From: Actibacterium sp. XHP0104
Lineage (GTDB): Bacteria; Pseudomonadota; Alphaproteobacteria; Rhodobacterales; Rhodobacteraceae
Length of the DNA: 64,000 nt
Assembly (NCBI RefSeq): GCF_025751515.1
Contig: NZ_JAOWLE010000010.1
Coordinates: forward strand, 1 to 64,000
Direction of reading: 5' to 3'
Below the pieces are notes generated by a model that saw only the letters and a list, made by a program, of their open reading frames with translations, did not search any database and was not told where the DNA came from. The stretch's first letter is position 1, and each line of letters opens with the position of its first letter. Below are positions 17,579 through 25,853 of the stretch, in pieces. The translations under genes and the position numbers were made by a program.

Positions 17579-18010
17579 TTAGGCGTCGTCGGCTTGCGGT
17601 GCCGTCTGGCGCCCCAGCACGGCCAGGAACTGCAGCGCGAAATGCAAGCCGCGGCGCACGTCTTCGTCGGCGGCGGCCTTTAGCAGACCCATGCGCGACG
17701 GCACCGGCTGCCGCATGGCCTCGTTCGAGGCATAGCGCGCGGCGTTGGACAGCATCCAGAGATTGCTGACCAGATCTTCGTATCCGCCCATCATCTTTTG
17801 GATCATGGCGTCATCCGCCATATCCACACCGTCTGCGGCCAGCGACATCAGATCGACGACGTTGTGAAAGCGGCGGCCCTGGATCAGAGGGGCAACCTTG
17901 TTGGCCAGGTCAATCAGCCCGGCCTCGGTCGCCGCGTCGGCAAAGGCGCTTTGCTGGCTGATGCGTTCAAGAAGCGGTGTATCCGCCTGGGGTGCTGTGG
18001 GGTTCGCCAT
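17579..18010 (-). CDS. DUF1641 domain protein
   Basis: A 143-residue soluble, helical protein of the DUF1641 family (DVRRGLHFALQFLAVLG near the C-terminus, LWMLSNAARYASNEA centrally). The family has no firmly established biochemistry that I know of but is commonly found beside SQR-like or formate-dehydrogenase-related flavoproteins, as here, where it lies 29 bp after the SQR-like gene and one base before the NifU-like gene. Inference: a partner or assembly factor for the flavoprotein. Confidence 0.7.
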   Translation of the reverse strand: MANPTAPQADTPLLERISQQSAFADAATEAGLIDLANKVAPLIQGRRFHNVVDLMSLAADGVDMADDAMIQKMMGGYEDLVSNLWMLSNAARYASNEAMRQPVPSRMGLLKAAADEDVRRGLHFALQFLAVLGRQTAPQADDA

Positions 18011-18039
18011 GGCGTCCTCCTGTTCGTGAATGTTTGAAA

Positions 18040-19230
18040 TCAGACGATGCCGCGAGCGACGGACCAGTAGATGCCGCGATTGAATGCTTTGCGCAGCAGG
18101 CCACCGACCTTGGTGGGCGGGGTGGGGTGCACGTCTTCGTCATAGTCGTACCAAAGCGGCATGCCGGCCTCGAGCCCCATCTGGGCCACGGCCTGAACCT
18201 TGCCGTCATAGACATCGACCGTGCGGCCAAGGCGGATGTCGCCGGCGATGTTGTTGGCGATCACCGGGCACTGGTTGTGGCACGACCCGCCCGCTTTCGA
18301 GATCGGCAGGTCAACCGTGTCGCCCATCACATAGGCGTTGGGATAGCCGTCCAGTTGCAGGGTTGCGCGGTCGGTGGGCAGCCAGCCCTCGTTATTGGGG
18401 GCCTGCGACACGCCGCTTTGCAGAACGGCATCAACGGCGCGAATCGGCGGCGTCGACATCAGAATGTCGAAATCCTGCTCTTCGCCCTCGGCCGAATAGG
18501 CGATTTTCTTTTCGGCATCGACCTTGTTCAGGGTAAAGCTGCGCTGGAACTTGATGCCGCGCTGTTCAAAGATCGGCGGCAGAACCGAGCACACCTCTTC
18601 CTGAAGGAACAGGCAGTTGCGCAGCAGTTGCGACACGGTGGGGTAGGTGTAGACGATCTCGATCTGGTCGCGCACGCCTTTGCGGCGGAGGTATTCGTCC
18701 AGCATCAGGGTGGTTTCCAGCGGGGCGATGCCGCACTGGTGCGGGACGTTCGGCGTTTCGGGGAAGTTCACCGTGATAAAGACGCGGCCCTTTTCCAGCT
18801 TGCGCAGTTTCTCGGACAGCTGGCGGGCGGGGTCGTATTGGTAGAAATAGTCGCCGCCCTCTTTCAGGCCCTCGATCCGCTCGGGCGCGGGCACGCAACC
18901 GGTTGAAACGACGATGTAATCATAGCCGATGGTCTTGCCGCTGGCGGTTTTCACCCTGGACCCGGCGAAATCGAACGACATGACCTTGTCGACCTGAAAG
19001 TCGATCTCGGGGCGCAGCAGAGATTGCTGTTTGCGGCGCAGTTCGCCCTCGAAGAACATGTCAAAGGCGACATACATGAAGGCGGGCTTGTAATAGTGCC
19101 ACGGGCTGTCCGACAGCATGGTGACCTTGACCTTGCCCGCCGAGACCTCTGGGTAGAGTTTGTTGACAATGCTGTTCGCGGTCATCGTGCCTCCGATACC
19201 GCCGCCGACAACGAGAATATGCTTTGTCAT
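18040..19230 (-). CDS. sulfide:quinone oxidoreductase-like FAD protein
   Basis: A 396-residue flavoprotein with an N-terminal FAD site (VVGGGIGGTM, residues 7-16) and a second Rossmann region. Cysteines C112 (STGCVP), C166 (PHQCG) and C317 (GGSCHNQC) match the positions used by sulfide:quinone reductases for the disulfide/polysulfide chemistry, and AGGSCHNQ near the end is typical of the quinone-side loop. It probably oxidises sulfide or a persulfide and passes electrons to ubiquinone at the membrane surface. The ATG at 19230 has a near-perfect AGGAGGAG ribosome site; the longer frame lacks one. First gene of the operon with the DUF1641 and NifU-like genes, divergent from an HTH regulator. 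Confidence 0.8.
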   Translation of the reverse strand: MTKHILVVGGGIGGTMTANSIVNKLYPEVSAGKVKVTMLSDSPWHYYKPAFMYVAFDMFFEGELRRKQQSLLRPEIDFQVDKVMSFDFAGSRVKTASGKTIGYDYIVVSTGCVPAPERIEGLKEGGDYFYQYDPARQLSEKLRKLEKGRVFITVNFPETPNVPHQCGIAPLETTLMLDEYLRRKGVRDQIEIVYTYPTVSQLLRNCLFLQEEVCSVLPPIFEQRGIKFQRSFTLNKVDAEKKIAYSAEGEEQDFDILMSTPPIRAVDAVLQSGVSQAPNNEGWLPTDRATLQLDGYPNAYVMGDTVDLPISKAGGSCHNQCPVIANNIAGDIRLGRTVDVYDGKVQAVAQMGLEAGMPLWYDYDEDVHPTPPTKVGGLLRKAFNRGIYWSVARGIV

Positions 19231-19331
19231 GGTGTCTCCTCCTAGAGATTTCGATTGGCCGGTGCCGCCCCCTGTGGTTCGCATCGGTGCTGCCTAGATG
19301 CGACCACATGTCCCTTGTCGCCAAGAGTTAA

Positions 19332-19350
19332 CCTTTCCACATTGGAAAGG
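19332..19350. promoter_or_regulatory. perfect palindrome in the SQR/regulator divergent promoter
   Basis: CCTTTCCA and its exact reverse complement TGGAAAGG, separated by CAT, lie in the middle of the 157-bp gap between the SQR-like operon and the HTH regulator. A compact site of this size is what a dimeric winged-helix protein would bind; the divergent regulator is the natural candidate. Confidence 0.6.
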
Positions 19351-19387
19351 GCGGGTGCTGATCCGCGCGCCAGGGGAGGCATGTGAC

Positions 19388-19852
19388 ATGCAGGAGAAGG
19401 TGCAGACTGACAGCGCGCATCTTGATGTGCGGGCAGAGGTGCAGGCCCAGATCATCGAGTGTCTGAACCGGTTTTACGCGATGGAAACGGGGATGTGGGG
19501 CAAGCCGATCGATTGCCTGATCATTCGCACCGTCGTGCAGGGCAATCTTCAGGGCAAGCTTTACGATCTCTCGGCGCTTTCCGAGGTGCTGGATCTGCCG
19601 ATCAGCACGCTGCACCGCAAGATCGGCCAACTGGTCGAAGACGGTTTCCTGCGTCGTCACCCGGTGGGAAAATCCATCTACATCGCCCCGACAGACCAGA
19701 CCTGCATATCGCTCGACAAGTCGTTTGATGCGATGGTCGACACCCTGCGCCGCCTATACAAGGGCGATATTGATTTCGCGGCAGAGCGGTTTTGCGGGGC
19801 GAACCAGGCGGCGATCCTATCGGCCTTCCCCGTTCGCCGGGATGCCCGCTAG
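19388..19852 (+). CDS. MarR-like winged-helix transcriptional regulator
   Basis: A 154-residue protein. The central segment LSALSEVLDLPISTLHRKIGQLVEDGFL is a clear winged helix-turn-helix recognition unit, followed by a wing (VGKSIYIAP) and flanking helices for dimerisation. Cysteines occur in IIECLNRF, PIDCLIIR, TCISLD and RFCGAN, so a redox or sulfide-reactive mechanism is possible but not shown. The ATG at 19388 follows GGGAGG; the longer frame would cross the palindrome. Divergent from the SQR-like operon, it probably controls that operon and itself. Confidence 0.75.
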   Translation: MQEKVQTDSAHLDVRAEVQAQIIECLNRFYAMETGMWGKPIDCLIIRTVVQGNLQGKLYDLSALSEVLDLPISTLHRKIGQLVEDGFLRRHPVGKSIYIAPTDQTCISLDKSFDAMVDTLRRLYKGDIDFAAERFCGANQAAILSAFPVRRDAR

Positions 19853-19994
19853 CGCCAGTTGCGACGGGCGGGCGGGGCCCCTGAGCGGCCCAAGCGGGCG
19901 ATTGGCGCGTGATCTATGCGAAAAACTGGCCACATCGGCATGAGTTTCGCCGCGATGCCTTGTTCCCGGCTGGGGGGCAATCTACATCCATGGC

Positions 19995-20798
19995 ATGAAA
20001 CGTTACCTGCCCTTCGTGAAATCCGATCCGCTGGTGGCCGTGTTGCGGCTGCAGGGTGTGATTTCTTCGGGAGGGCGCGGCGGGAGCGGTTTGAACGATG
20101 CGGCGCTGGCGCCGATGATCGAGCGCGCGTTCTCGCGGGGCAAGCCCGACGCGGTGGCCTTGGTGATCAACTCGCCAGGTGGCTCGCCGGTACAGTCGTC
20201 GTTGATCGCCGCGCGCATTCGCCGGCTGGCCGATGAAAAAGAGATCCCCGTTCATGCTTTTGTCGAGGATGTCGCCGCCTCGGGCGGGTATTGGCTGGCC
20301 TGTGCGGCGGATGAGATCTGGGTCGATGCCAGCTCGATCATCGGGTCGATCGGGGTGATCTCGGCCGGGTTCGGATTTCACGAATTCATCGCCCGCCACG
20401 GGATCGAGCGCCGGGTGCATACGGCCGGCAAATCGAAAAGCATGCTTGATCCGTTCCAGCCCGAGAAAAAGGCCGACATCACCCGGCTGAAGGCGTTGCA
20501 GGATCAGATTCACCAAAGCTTTGTCACCCATGTCACCGATCGCCGCGGCGCGCGTCTGGCCGAGGGCGCGGATCTGTTCACCGGCGATATCTGGGTCGGG
20601 CAGGGCGGGGTCGACCTGGGGCTGGCCGACGGCATCGGGCATATGGTGCCGAACATGAAGGCGATATTCGGAGACAAGGTCAAATTCCGCACCTATGACC
20701 CCAAGCGGTCACTGTGGCAGCGGCTGGGGGCGCGCGCCGTGTCCGAGCTGGCGGATACGATCGAGGAACGCGCCCTGTGGGCGCAATACGGGTTGTGA
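19995..20798 (+). CDS. S49 family serine peptidase (SppA-like)
   Basis: A 267-residue protease of the ClpP/crotonase fold used by signal peptide peptidase A and related enzymes. VALVINSPGGSPVQS forms the oxyanion region; S96 in AASGGYW is the likely nucleophile and K148 in GKSKSMLDPF the likely general base, the Ser-Lys pair of family S49. There is no clear N-terminal membrane anchor, unlike E. coli SppA, and only one catalytic repeat. It probably cleaves membrane-derived peptides from the cytoplasmic side or at the membrane. Its stop codon overlaps the ATG region of the small protein after it (1-nt spacing), so the two are probably co-translated. Confidence 0.88.
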   Translation: MKRYLPFVKSDPLVAVLRLQGVISSGGRGGSGLNDAALAPMIERAFSRGKPDAVALVINSPGGSPVQSSLIAARIRRLADEKEIPVHAFVEDVAASGGYWLACAADEIWVDASSIIGSIGVISAGFGFHEFIARHGIERRVHTAGKSKSMLDPFQPEKKADITRLKALQDQIHQSFVTHVTDRRGARLAEGADLFTGDIWVGQGGVDLGLADGIGHMVPNMKAIFGDKVKFRTYDPKRSLWQRLGARAVSELADTIEERALWAQYGL

Positions 20799-20799
20799 C

Positions 20800-20973
20800 A
20801 TGCTGTTCAAGATCATCTCTTTCTTTCTGATCGGAATGGCAGTGCTGGCAATGTTCGGGCGGCTGCGGCTGCCCGGAGGCGGGCGCATCACCGGGATAGG
20901 GAAACCCGGCAAATGCCCCGATTGCGGGCGATACAAGATTGGCAGCGGGCCTTGCCCCTGCAGGAAGGGATAA
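20800..20973 (+). CDS. small membrane protein with a CPDCG/CPC zinc-ribbon-like end
   Basis: A 57-residue protein: one hydrophobic helix (IISFFLIGMAVLAMFG) and a short soluble tail with KCPDCGRYKIGSGPCPC. The cysteine spacing C-P-x-C then C-x-C suggests a small zinc or metal knuckle on the cytoplasmic face. It begins one base after the S49 peptidase stop and ends 9 bp before the antiporter gene. I do not know a characterised homologue. Confidence 0.7.
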   Translation: MLFKIISFFLIGMAVLAMFGRLRLPGGGRITGIGKPGKCPDCGRYKIGSGPCPCRKG

Positions 20974-20982
20974 GACGACATT

Positions 20983-21945
20983 ATGGTCGATCTGATGTAT
21001 GCGACGCTGGGGCTGGTGATCCTTCTCCTGGCGGGGGACTCGCTGGTCAAGGGCGCGGTGAACATGAGCCTGCGCCTTGGCGTGCCTGCCCTGATCGTCA
21101 GCCTGACGATCGTGGCATTCGGCACCTCGGCGCCAGAGCTGCTGATCGCGATCAAGGCCACGCTGGACAATGCGCCGGGCATCGCGCTGGGCAACGTTGT
21201 GGGATCGAACACCGCGAACGCGCTGTTGGTGCTGGGCCTGCCGGCGCTGATGGCGGGGCTGCATACGGGCGAATGCGACACGCGGCGCACCTATGTGATG
21301 ATGCTGCTGGCGTCGGTGGTGTTCATCGCGCTGTGCTTTGTCGGGCCGCTGACATGGTGGCACGGGGTGATCCTGCTGTCTGGGCTGGCCTATCTGCTGA
21401 CTGACGCGCTGCGCACCGCGCGGGCACATCGGCGCGCCTGTGCGGCCGAAGCCGAGGACGAGGACGATCTCGAAGATCTCGAAGGCGCCGACCCGTCGAT
21501 GCCGGTGTGGAAGATCGTGATGTTCATGCTGCTGGGCCTGATCGGCCTGCCGTTGGGCGCGGACCTCTTGGTCGACAGTTCGGTCAACCTGGCGCGCGCC
21601 TATGGCATCAGCGAGACCGTGATCGGCCTGACGCTGGTTGCCGTTGGCACCTCGCTGCCCGAACTGGCGACAACGGTCATGGCGGCGCTGCGGCGGCAGG
21701 CGGATGTGGCGCTGGGCAACGTGATCGGGTCAAACATGTTCAACCTGCTGGCCATCATCGGCATTGCCACCTTCGTCGGCGATCTGGCCGTGCCGCCCGA
21801 GATGCTGCGCTATGACCTGTGGGTGATGCTGGCGGCGTCGTTGATCCTGTTTCCGTTCGTCTTTCGCGGCTGGAACATCACAAAATTCTGGGGTGTTGTG
21901 CTGACCCTGCTTTATGGTGGATATGTCGTTTCCGTTCTGATCTGA
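20983..21945 (+). CDS. calcium/sodium antiporter, CaCA family (YrbG-like)
   Basis: A 320-residue protein with about ten membrane helices in two inverted repeats. Each repeat carries the family alpha motif: FGTSAPELLIAI with GNVVGSNTANALLVLG in the first half, and VGTSLPELATTV with GNVIGSNMFNLLAIIG in the second. An acidic loop (EDEDDLEDLEGAD) separates them, which may act in ion sensing. It should exchange Na+ or H+ for Ca2+ across the inner membrane. It is packed between the small membrane protein and the SDR gene, all on the same strand. Confidence 0.92.
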   Translation: MVDLMYATLGLVILLLAGDSLVKGAVNMSLRLGVPALIVSLTIVAFGTSAPELLIAIKATLDNAPGIALGNVVGSNTANALLVLGLPALMAGLHTGECDTRRTYVMMLLASVVFIALCFVGPLTWWHGVILLSGLAYLLTDALRTARAHRRACAAEAEDEDDLEDLEGADPSMPVWKIVMFMLLGLIGLPLGADLLVDSSVNLARAYGISETVIGLTLVAVGTSLPELATTVMAALRRQADVALGNVIGSNMFNLLAIIGIATFVGDLAVPPEMLRYDLWVMLAASLILFPFVFRGWNITKFWGVVLTLLYGGYVVSVLI

Positions 21946-21955
21946 GGTGGCCCCG

Positions 21956-22735
21956 ATGCAAAAAGCGCTTGTGACAGGTGCCGGAAAGCGGCTGGGCCGG
22001 GCGATGGCGCTGTGCCTGGCGCGGCGCGGGTATGATGTCGCCGTGCATTACCACGGGTCCGAGGACGAGGCTCAAGGCGTGGTGGCCGAGATCATCGCCA
22101 TGGGCCGTCGCGCGGTCGCCTTGCGGGCCGATCTGCTGATCGATGCCGAGACCGAGACCCTGATCCCGCGCGCGGCCGAGGCCCTGGGCGGGCCTTTGAC
22201 GGTGCTGGTGAACAACGCCTCTATCTTTGAATATGACAGTCTGGCCAGCGCCACTCGCGACAGCTGGGACAGGCATATGCAGTCGAACCTGCGCGCGCCG
22301 TTCCTGCTGACGCAGGTCTTTGCGGCCCAGGGGCTGCACCCGATCACGGACGAGCACGGAGAGCCGCGCGCCGCCGGCCTGATCGTCAACATGATCGACC
22401 AGCGGGTGCACAAGCTGACGCCAGAATTCATGACCTACACGCTGGCCAAGATGGGGCTGTGGGCGATGACGCGCACCACCGCCCAGGCGCTGGCCCCCGC
22501 GATCCGGGTCAACGGCATCGGGCCGGGGCCGACGTTGCGCGGGTCGCGCCAAAGCCAGTCCCATTTCGACGCCCAGCGGGCCGCGACCATTCTGGGCCGG
22601 GGCGCGAATGCCGAGGATGTGACGGCGGCGCTGGACTACTTATTGGCGGCCCCGTCCGTGACCGGCCAGCTGATCTGTGTGGATGGCGGGCAGCATCTGG
22701 GATGGAAAACCCCCGACGTGATCGGAATCGAGTGA
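21956..22735 (+). CDS. SDR oxidoreductase, pteridine-reductase/FolM-like
   Basis: A 259-residue short-chain dehydrogenase. The nucleotide loop TGAGKRLGRAMA is at residues 7-18, with VNNASIFEYDS and a Y161-x3-K165 pair in YTLAKMG. The usual catalytic serine position reads NMIDQR, with D148 in place of serine; this aspartate is the mark of PTR1/FolM-type pteridine reductases, so reduction of dihydropteridines (monapterin or folate) with NADPH is the best guess. The C-terminal GPGPTLRG also resembles that group. ATG at 21956 follows GAGGTGG; the GTG at 21947 is less likely. It starts 10 bp after the antiporter. Confidence 0.78.
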   Translation: MQKALVTGAGKRLGRAMALCLARRGYDVAVHYHGSEDEAQGVVAEIIAMGRRAVALRADLLIDAETETLIPRAAEALGGPLTVLVNNASIFEYDSLASATRDSWDRHMQSNLRAPFLLTQVFAAQGLHPITDEHGEPRAAGLIVNMIDQRVHKLTPEFMTYTLAKMGLWAMTRTTAQALAPAIRVNGIGPGPTLRGSRQSQSHFDAQRAATILGRGANAEDVTAALDYLLAAPSVTGQLICVDGGQHLGWKTPDVIGIE

Positions 22736-22918
22736 AACGCCGTTCAGGTTAACGCGCCGTGCGTTTCCGTCCACACATCACATTTTGATGACAGTAGACC
22801 CCGAAATTTCGCTGCAATTTCAACAATTTGTATACGCTCATAATTTTATTTGTTTATTTTCAATATGTTATATTTGCGCCTAAAAAATAGGCAATTCGAT
22901 GAACGCCCCAAAATACAA

Positions 22919-22948
22919 GGGAAATTGTTCCTCGCCGGGAACTTTCCC
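22919..22948. repeat. bulged inverted repeat next to the DnaA box
   Basis: GGGAAA at 22919 and GTTCC at 22927 pair with GGAAC at 22938 and TTTCCC at 22943, giving an 11-bp stem with a two-base bulge and a six-base loop. It could be an operator or a structured leader of the uvrC transcript. Confidence 0.45.
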
Positions 22949-22954
22949 CCAGAC

Positions 22955-22963
22955 TTATCCACA
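22955..22963 (+). promoter_or_regulatory. DnaA box
   Basis: TTATCCACA, an exact match to the consensus DnaA-binding nonamer, 78 bp before the uvrC start. One box suggests DnaA regulation of uvrC rather than an origin, though the neighbouring AT-rich DNA leaves that open. Confidence 0.55.
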
Positions 22964-23040
22964 GATTCCGTGGACAGCTTTTCCCTTGCCCCTTCTCTGC
23001 TATTTTTGCAGCCAGAGCAGGGAATCATGACGCGGATCAA

Positions 23041-24918
23041 ATGAACGACGAAACCGACCAGAACCCTGTCGAGCGGCCCACCGGATATGCCTGCATCCAG
23101 TCCTATCTGCCGGGGCTCGACCATTCGCCCGGCGTCTATCGGATGCTGGATGCGGATAGCCGTGTTCTGTATGTCGGCAAAGCGCGCAGCCTGCGCAAAC
23201 GGGTGTCGAACTATGCGACGCCCTCGGGCCATAATGCCCGTATCGACCGGATGATCCGCGAAACTGCGTCGATGATGTTTCTGACCACCCGGACGGAAAC
23301 CGAGGCGCTGTTGCTGGAGCAGAACCTGATCAAGCAGCTCAAGCCGCATTACAACGTGCTGCTGCGCGACGATAAGTCGTTTCCGCATATCCTGGTGTCC
23401 AAGGCGCATGCCTATCCGCAGATCAAGAAACACCGCGGTGCCCGGCGCGAAAAGGGCGCCTATTACGGCCCGTTTGCCGGTGCGGGGGCGGTGAACCGCA
23501 CGCTGAACCAGCTGCAGCGCGTGTTCCTGCTGCGCAACTGCCCGGATTCGACCTTCGAGAGCCGCACGCGGCCCTGCCTGCTCTATCAGATCAAGCGGTG
23601 CTCCGCGCCCTGTGTCGGCAAGATCTCCGAGGATGACTATGCCGAGCTGGTGACCGATGCCGAACGGTTCCTGCAAGGCCGCAGCACCCAGATGCAGGAA
23701 AAGCTGGCCGCCGAGATGCAAGAGGCCTCTGACGCGATGGAATTCGAGCGCGCCGCCGCCCTGCGCGACCGCATCCGCGCGCTGACCCAGGTGCAATCGT
23801 CGCAGGGCATCAACCCGCGCGGCGTGTCCGAGGCCGACGTGATCGCTGTGCATCTCGAGGGCGGGCAGGCCTGCGTGCAGGTGTTCTTTATCCGCGCGCA
23901 TCAGAACTGGGGCAATCAGGATTACTATCCCAAGGTTGGTGTCGGCGTGGATGAGGCCGAGGTGTTGCAGGCCTTTCTGGGCCAGGTCTACACCCGCCGT
24001 CAGCCGCCCCGGATGATCCTTTTGTCGCATGACATCGAAGACCGCGACCTGATGACCGAGATGCTAAGCGACAGGCTGGGCCGCAAGGTGGAAATCGGCG
24101 TGCCCCAGCGCGGCGAAAAGATGGAGCTGGTCGCCAATGCCGCGCGCAATGCCCGCGAAAGCCTGGGCCGGCGGCTGTCGGAAACCGTGGCGCAGGGCAA
24201 GCTGCTGCGCGGCGTGGCCGAGGCCTTTGGGCTGGACGAACCGCCGCAGCGGATCGAGGTTTACGACAACTCGCATATCCAGGGCGCCCATGCGGTGGGC
24301 GCGATGATCGTGGCGGGCCCCGAGGGGTTCATCAAAAGCCAGTATCGCAAGTTCAACATCAAAGAGGGTGCGATCACACCGGGCGACGATTTCGGCATGA
24401 TGCGCGAGGTGATGACCCGGCGCTTTCAGCGGCTGCTGAAGGAAGACCCCGACCGCCAGACCGACACCTGGCCCGATCTGTTGCTGATCGACGGCGGCGC
24501 CGGGCAGGTCAGCGCCGTGGCCGAGATCATGGCCGAGCTCGGCGTGACCGACATCCCGATGGTCGGCGTGGCCAAGGGCATCGACCGCGACCAAGGCAAA
24601 GAGGAATTCCACCGCACCGGCCAGCGCCCCTTTGCCCTGCGCCGCAATGACCCTGTGCTGTATTTCATCCAGCGCCTGCGCGACGAGGCCCACCGCTATG
24701 CCATCGGCGCGCACCGCCAGAAACGCGCCAAGGCCGTGGGCGCGACCCCGCTGGACGAGATCCCCGGCGTGGGCGCCACCCGCAAGCGCGCGCTGTTGAC
24801 CCATTTCGGCAGCGCCAAGGCCGTCAGCCGCGCCGGTCTGGCCGATCTCAAGGCGGTCGATGGTATTTCCGACAGCCTGGCGGAAACCATCTATGGCTTC
24901 TTCCATGAGCGCGGCTGA
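23041..24918 (+). CDS. uvrC: excinuclease ABC subunit C (UvrC)
   Basis: A 625-residue nuclease of nucleotide excision repair. The N-terminal GIY-YIG domain ([22 protein letters not shown], broken as PGVYRM...LYVGKA) makes the 3' incision; the UVR domain ([16 protein letters not shown]) contacts UvrB; the RNase H-like half with [16 protein letters not shown] and [13 protein letters not shown] makes the 5' incision; a C-terminal helix-hairpin-helix ([21 protein letters not shown]) binds DNA. A cysteine-rich linker ([17 protein letters not shown]) is the Fe-S-type segment of the family. Length is normal. First gene of uvrC-pgsA-moaD-moaE. Confidence 0.97.
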   Translation: MNDETDQNPVERPTGYACIQSYLPGLDHSPGVYRMLDADSRVLYVGKARSLRKRVSNYATPSGHNARIDRMIRETASMMFLTTRTETEALLLEQNLIKQLKPHYNVLLRDDKSFPHILVSKAHAYPQIKKHRGARREKGAYYGPFAGAGAVNRTLNQLQRVFLLRNCPDSTFESRTRPCLLYQIKRCSAPCVGKISEDDYAELVTDAERFLQGRSTQMQEKLAAEMQEASDAMEFERAAALRDRIRALTQVQSSQGINPRGVSEADVIAVHLEGGQACVQVFFIRAHQNWGNQDYYPKVGVGVDEAEVLQAFLGQVYTRRQPPRMILLSHDIEDRDLMTEMLSDRLGRKVEIGVPQRGEKMELVANAARNARESLGRRLSETVAQGKLLRGVAEAFGLDEPPQRIEVYDNSHIQGAHAVGAMIVAGPEGFIKSQYRKFNIKEGAITPGDDFGMMREVMTRRFQRLLKEDPDRQTDTWPDLLLIDGGAGQVSAVAEIMAELGVTDIPMVGVAKGIDRDQGKEEFHRTGQRPFALRRNDPVLYFIQRLRDEAHRYAIGAHRQKRAKAVGATPLDEIPGVGATRKRALLTHFGSAKAVSRAGLADLKAVDGISDSLAETIYGFFHERG

Positions 24919-24924
24919 GGCTGT

Positions 24925-25611
24925 ATGGCTGAAGCCATGACATGGAACATTCCCAATATCCTGACCGTGCTGCGCCTGTTGGCGGCGCCCGGTGTCGCGC
25001 TGGCCTTTCTGCTACTGCCCCGGCCCTTTGCCGACTGGGCGGCGCTGATCCTGTTCGTGGGGGCCTCGGTGACCGATTGGTTCGACGGTTATCTGGCGCG
25101 TAAGTGGAACCAGACCAGCCGCTTTGGCGCGATGCTGGACCCGATCGCCGACAAGGTGATGGTGGTGATCGCGCTGATGGTGGTGGTGGCCGCGACGGGG
25201 ATGCCGTTCCTGGTGATGTTGCCGGCCACGGTGATCCTCTTCCGTGAGGTGTTCGTCTCGGGGTTGCGTGAGTTCCTGGGCGAGCAGGCGGGGCTGTTGC
25301 AGGTGACCAAGCTGGCCAAGTGGAAGACCACGATCCAGATGGTCGCGATTGCCGTTCTGCTGGCGCATGGCATTTTTGCGCATGAGTTCGGGATGCGCAG
25401 CATGGGCATGGATGCGCTGATGACCAGCCGCGTGCTTGAGGGGGTAGAGGCCGATCACGGCAACCTGCGCTATTACTGGATGGCCATGGGCCAAAGCTGG
25501 ATCGCCGGGGTTGGGTTGATCTGGCTGGCGGCTGTGCTGACATTCGTCACGGGGTGGGATTATTTCATGAAATCAATGCCATTCCTGCGCGATGGGGGCC
25601 AAGATGGTTGA
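24925..25611 (+). CDS. pgsA: CDP-diacylglycerol--glycerol-3-phosphate 3-phosphatidyltransferase
   Basis: A 228-residue membrane enzyme that makes phosphatidylglycerol phosphate, the first step to phosphatidylglycerol and cardiolipin. The CDP-alcohol phosphotransferase motif is complete: D54-G-x2-A58-R59-x8-G68-x3-D72-x3-D76. About five membrane helices. It starts six bases after uvrC and its end overlaps moaD. An internal ATG at 24937 (MTWNIPNILTVLR) also fits the family and would shorten it by four residues. Longer than E. coli PgsA because of an insertion near residues 145-190. Confidence 0.95.
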   Translation: MAEAMTWNIPNILTVLRLLAAPGVALAFLLLPRPFADWAALILFVGASVTDWFDGYLARKWNQTSRFGAMLDPIADKVMVVIALMVVVAATGMPFLVMLPATVILFREVFVSGLREFLGEQAGLLQVTKLAKWKTTIQMVAIAVLLAHGIFAHEFGMRSMGMDALMTSRVLEGVEADHGNLRYYWMAMGQSWIAGVGLIWLAAVLTFVTGWDYFMKSMPFLRDGGQDG

Positions 25612-25852
25612 AATTCTGTATTTCGCCTGGGTGCGCGAACGCATCGGGTTGCCGCGTGAGCAGGTCGAAACCAATGCCGCGACGGTGGCGGATCTGGTCG
25701 AAGAGCTGCGCGCCCGTGAAGAACGCTATGCCGCGGCCTTTGCCGACCTCAGCGCGCTGCGCGTGGCGCTGGATCAGGATCTGGCCGATTTTGATGCCTC
25801 GCTGGACGGTGTGCGCGAGGTGGCGTTCTTTCCGCCGATGACCGGGGGGTAG
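25604..25852 (+). CDS. moaD: molybdopterin synthase small subunit (MoaD)
   Basis: An 82-residue ubiquitin-fold sulfur carrier. The C-terminal FFPPMTGG carries the Gly-Gly tail that is adenylated and thiocarboxylated to supply sulfur to precursor Z. The ATG at 25604 with GGGGG ahead of it gives the family start MVEILYFAWVRE; an ATG four codons earlier is possible. The 5' end overlaps pgsA by 8 nt and the gene is one base from moaE, so these are translationally coupled. Confidence 0.93.
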   Translation: MVEILYFAWVRERIGLPREQVETNAATVADLVEELRAREERYAAAFADLSALRVALDQDLADFDASLDGVREVAFFPPMTGG

Positions 25853-25853
25853 G

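Larger units (their letters stand above)
22736..23040. other. AT-rich region upstream of uvrC
   Basis: A 305-bp gap with a distinctly AT-rich core (about 22815-22915) in an otherwise GC-rich window. It holds a bulged hairpin at 22919-22948, a perfect DnaA box at 22955-22963, and TCCAC/GTGGA inverted around 22958-22974. Weaker DnaA-like TCCACA sequences occur near 22767. It must contain the uvrC promoter. No gene: a 64-codon frame here lacks any ribosome site or family features. Confidence 0.5.

Noticed and set aside
22850-23044. 64-residue forward frame ahead of uvrC
   Set aside because: It runs through the hairpin and DnaA box region, has no ribosome site and no family features.
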